This document shows, in pieces, positions 22,259 to 23,056 of a stretch of 23,056 nucleotides of DNA. The notes under the pieces are model-generated. The model was not told where the DNA came from, did no database searches, and worked only from the letters and a program-made list of their open reading frames with translations. The translations under genes and the position numbers were made by a program. Every line of letters begins with the position of its first letter. Within the stretch, counting starts at the first letter, position 1. The stretch comes from CAYLZO01 sp964387775 (lineage in GTDB: Bacteria > Chloroflexota > Anaerolineae > JAAYZQ01): the NCBI GenBank assembly GCA_964387775.1, contig CAYLZO010000059.1, positions 1 to 23,056 on the forward strand. Reading direction: 5' to 3'.

Positions 22259-23026
22259 ATGATCGAAACGGAAACGTCCGGCTACCAGGTCTCGCTACCC
22301 GTCTTTGAAGGCCCCCTCGACCTGCTCCTGCACCTCATCGAGCGCCGGGAGCTCGACATCACCGACGTGTCGCTGGCTCAGGTCACCAACCAGTACCTGG
22401 AGCACCTGGCTCAGGTCAGCGAGCGGCGTCCCGACAACCTGGCCGACTTTTTGGTGGTGGCGGCCAAGCTGCTCCTGATCAAGTCGCGGGTACTGCTGCC
22501 CCAGCCGCCGGCCCCACCCTCGCCGGAGGAGGAGGCCGGCGACGACCTGGTCCGGCAGCTCATCGAATACAAGCGCTTTAAAGAGGCGGCCGGCTGGCTG
22601 AAAGAGCTGGAAAGCCAGGGGCTGCGGTCTTTTGTGCGGCTGGCAGCCCCTCCCCGCCTGGAGCCTGTGGTCGATCTGGGCGAGGTGTCCCTCGCCGACC
22701 TGCTGGTCGCCGTGCGCGAGGTGTTGGCCGTCAAGCCCCCGGCGCCGTCGGTGGACAATGCGGTGGCACCCATCCCTATCACCATCGCCGACCAGATGGA
22801 CTTGATCGAGCGCAGGACGGCCCGCGGCCGCCGGGTCAGCTTCCGCGGACTGCTGGAAGGGGTGCGCAGCCGCGTCGAAGTCATCGTCACCCTGCTGGCC
22901 CTGCTGGAAATGGTCAAGCAACTCCGCGTGCGCATGGAGCAGGATCGGCTCTTTGGCGACATCCTGATCGCAGCCAGGGACGAGCCCGAACCGGAGGGCG
23001 AGCGCCTTGCCGGAGAGGGCACCTAG
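22259..23026 (+). CDS. scpA: Segregation and condensation protein A (ScpA, kleisin)
   Basis: 255 residues, normal for ScpA. The N-terminal signature FEGPLDLLLHLIERRELDI (about 16-34), then SLAQVTNQYL and FLVVAAKLLLIKSRVLLP (about 62-79), is diagnostic. The acidic middle and the C-terminal winged-helix segment (SFRGLLEGVRSRVEVIVTLLALLEMVKQ) complete the family pattern. ScpA bridges the Smc heads and pairs with ScpB in chromosome condensation and segregation. The ATG was chosen for the AGAGGA upstream. It starts about 20 bases after a terminator, leaving no room for a full promoter between them. scpB would be expected next, but the window ends 30 bases later. Confidence 0.96.
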   Translation: MIETETSGYQVSLPVFEGPLDLLLHLIERRELDITDVSLAQVTNQYLEHLAQVSERRPDNLADFLVVAAKLLLIKSRVLLPQPPAPPSPEEEAGDDLVRQLIEYKRFKEAAGWLKELESQGLRSFVRLAAPPRLEPVVDLGEVSLADLLVAVREVLAVKPPAPSVDNAVAPIPITIADQMDLIERRTARGRRVSFRGLLEGVRSRVEVIVTLLALLEMVKQLRVRMEQDRLFGDILIAARDEPEPEGERLAGEGT

Positions 23027-23037
23027 CGTTCGTAGTA

Positions 23038-23051
23038 GGCGCTTCAGCGCC
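23038..23051 (+). other. Small hairpin after scpA at window edge
   Basis: GGCGC (23038-23042) and GCGCC (23047-23051) flank a TTCA loop 11 bases after the scpA stop. The window ends before any U-tract could be seen, so whether it terminates transcription is unknown. Confidence 0.35.
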
Positions 23052-23056
23052 GCAGA

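Noticed and set aside
1..23056. tRNA, rRNA or insertion sequences
   Set aside because: No cloverleaf-like arms with conserved TTCGA context, rRNA motifs or transposase domains were recognised on either strand.

Overview
The window is GC-rich and densely coded. It looks like a member of the Chloroflexota (Anaerolineae/Caldilineae-like), but this is inferred from style and not from a marker gene. Supporting signs are Thr-Pro linkers of the TPTxTP type around a YLPVIL-like motif in a secreted lipoprotein, a ROK-controlled CUT1 sugar ABC system without its own ATPase, a tungsten-type aldehyde oxidoreductase, a GH4 enzyme, and several dispersed palindromes.

Positions 15.5 kb down to 1 (all minus strand) form a long co-directional catabolic cluster. 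In order of transcription it holds: a ROK repressor behind a perfect-consensus sigma-70-type promoter, a fucose-isomerase-like protein, a lipoprotein with two near-identical tandem solute-binding domains, two ABC permeases, a YeiH/UPF0324 (putative sulfate/sulfite exporter) membrane protein, an aldehyde:ferredoxin oxidoreductase, a split UxaA/SuyAB-type lyase (SAF subunit plus large subunit), a TalC-type transaldolase, a GH4 NAD-dependent glycosidase, an unknown 155-residue protein and the start of a LarA-type nickel hydroxyacid racemase. Many junctions overlap by 1-4 bases or have short gaps. Three larger gaps carry palindromic elements rather than obvious terminators.

Read together, the genes fit import of a glycoside, hydrolysis, isomerisation, C3 cleavage, aldehyde oxidation, racemisation, lyase action and anion export. 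One economical reading, offered as inference only, is a sulfosugar (sulfoquinovose) route: transaldolase to sulfolactaldehyde, AOR to sulfolactate, LarA racemisation, SuyAB-type release of sulfite, and export by the YeiH protein. The main alternative is ordinary hexuronate or deoxysugar catabolism with UxaA as altronate dehydratase, but no UxaB/KDG enzymes are visible.

Positions 15.7-19.2 kb (minus) encode a 1160-residue lipoprotein with an SGNH-like domain, a beta-helix and a C-terminal module. Its promoter region carries four 7-bp direct repeats at exact 11-bp spacing, like an OmpR/PhoB-type box. Diverging from it (plus strand) is a 905-residue protein with no visible signal peptide that combines a TIM-barrel glycosidase-like domain, two amidase_2 domains (the first lacking two zinc ligands) and a C-terminal module. 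It ends at an intrinsic terminator and is followed immediately by scpA. No rRNA, tRNA, CRISPR or insertion sequence was recognised, and no gene-free stretch exceeds 300 bases.
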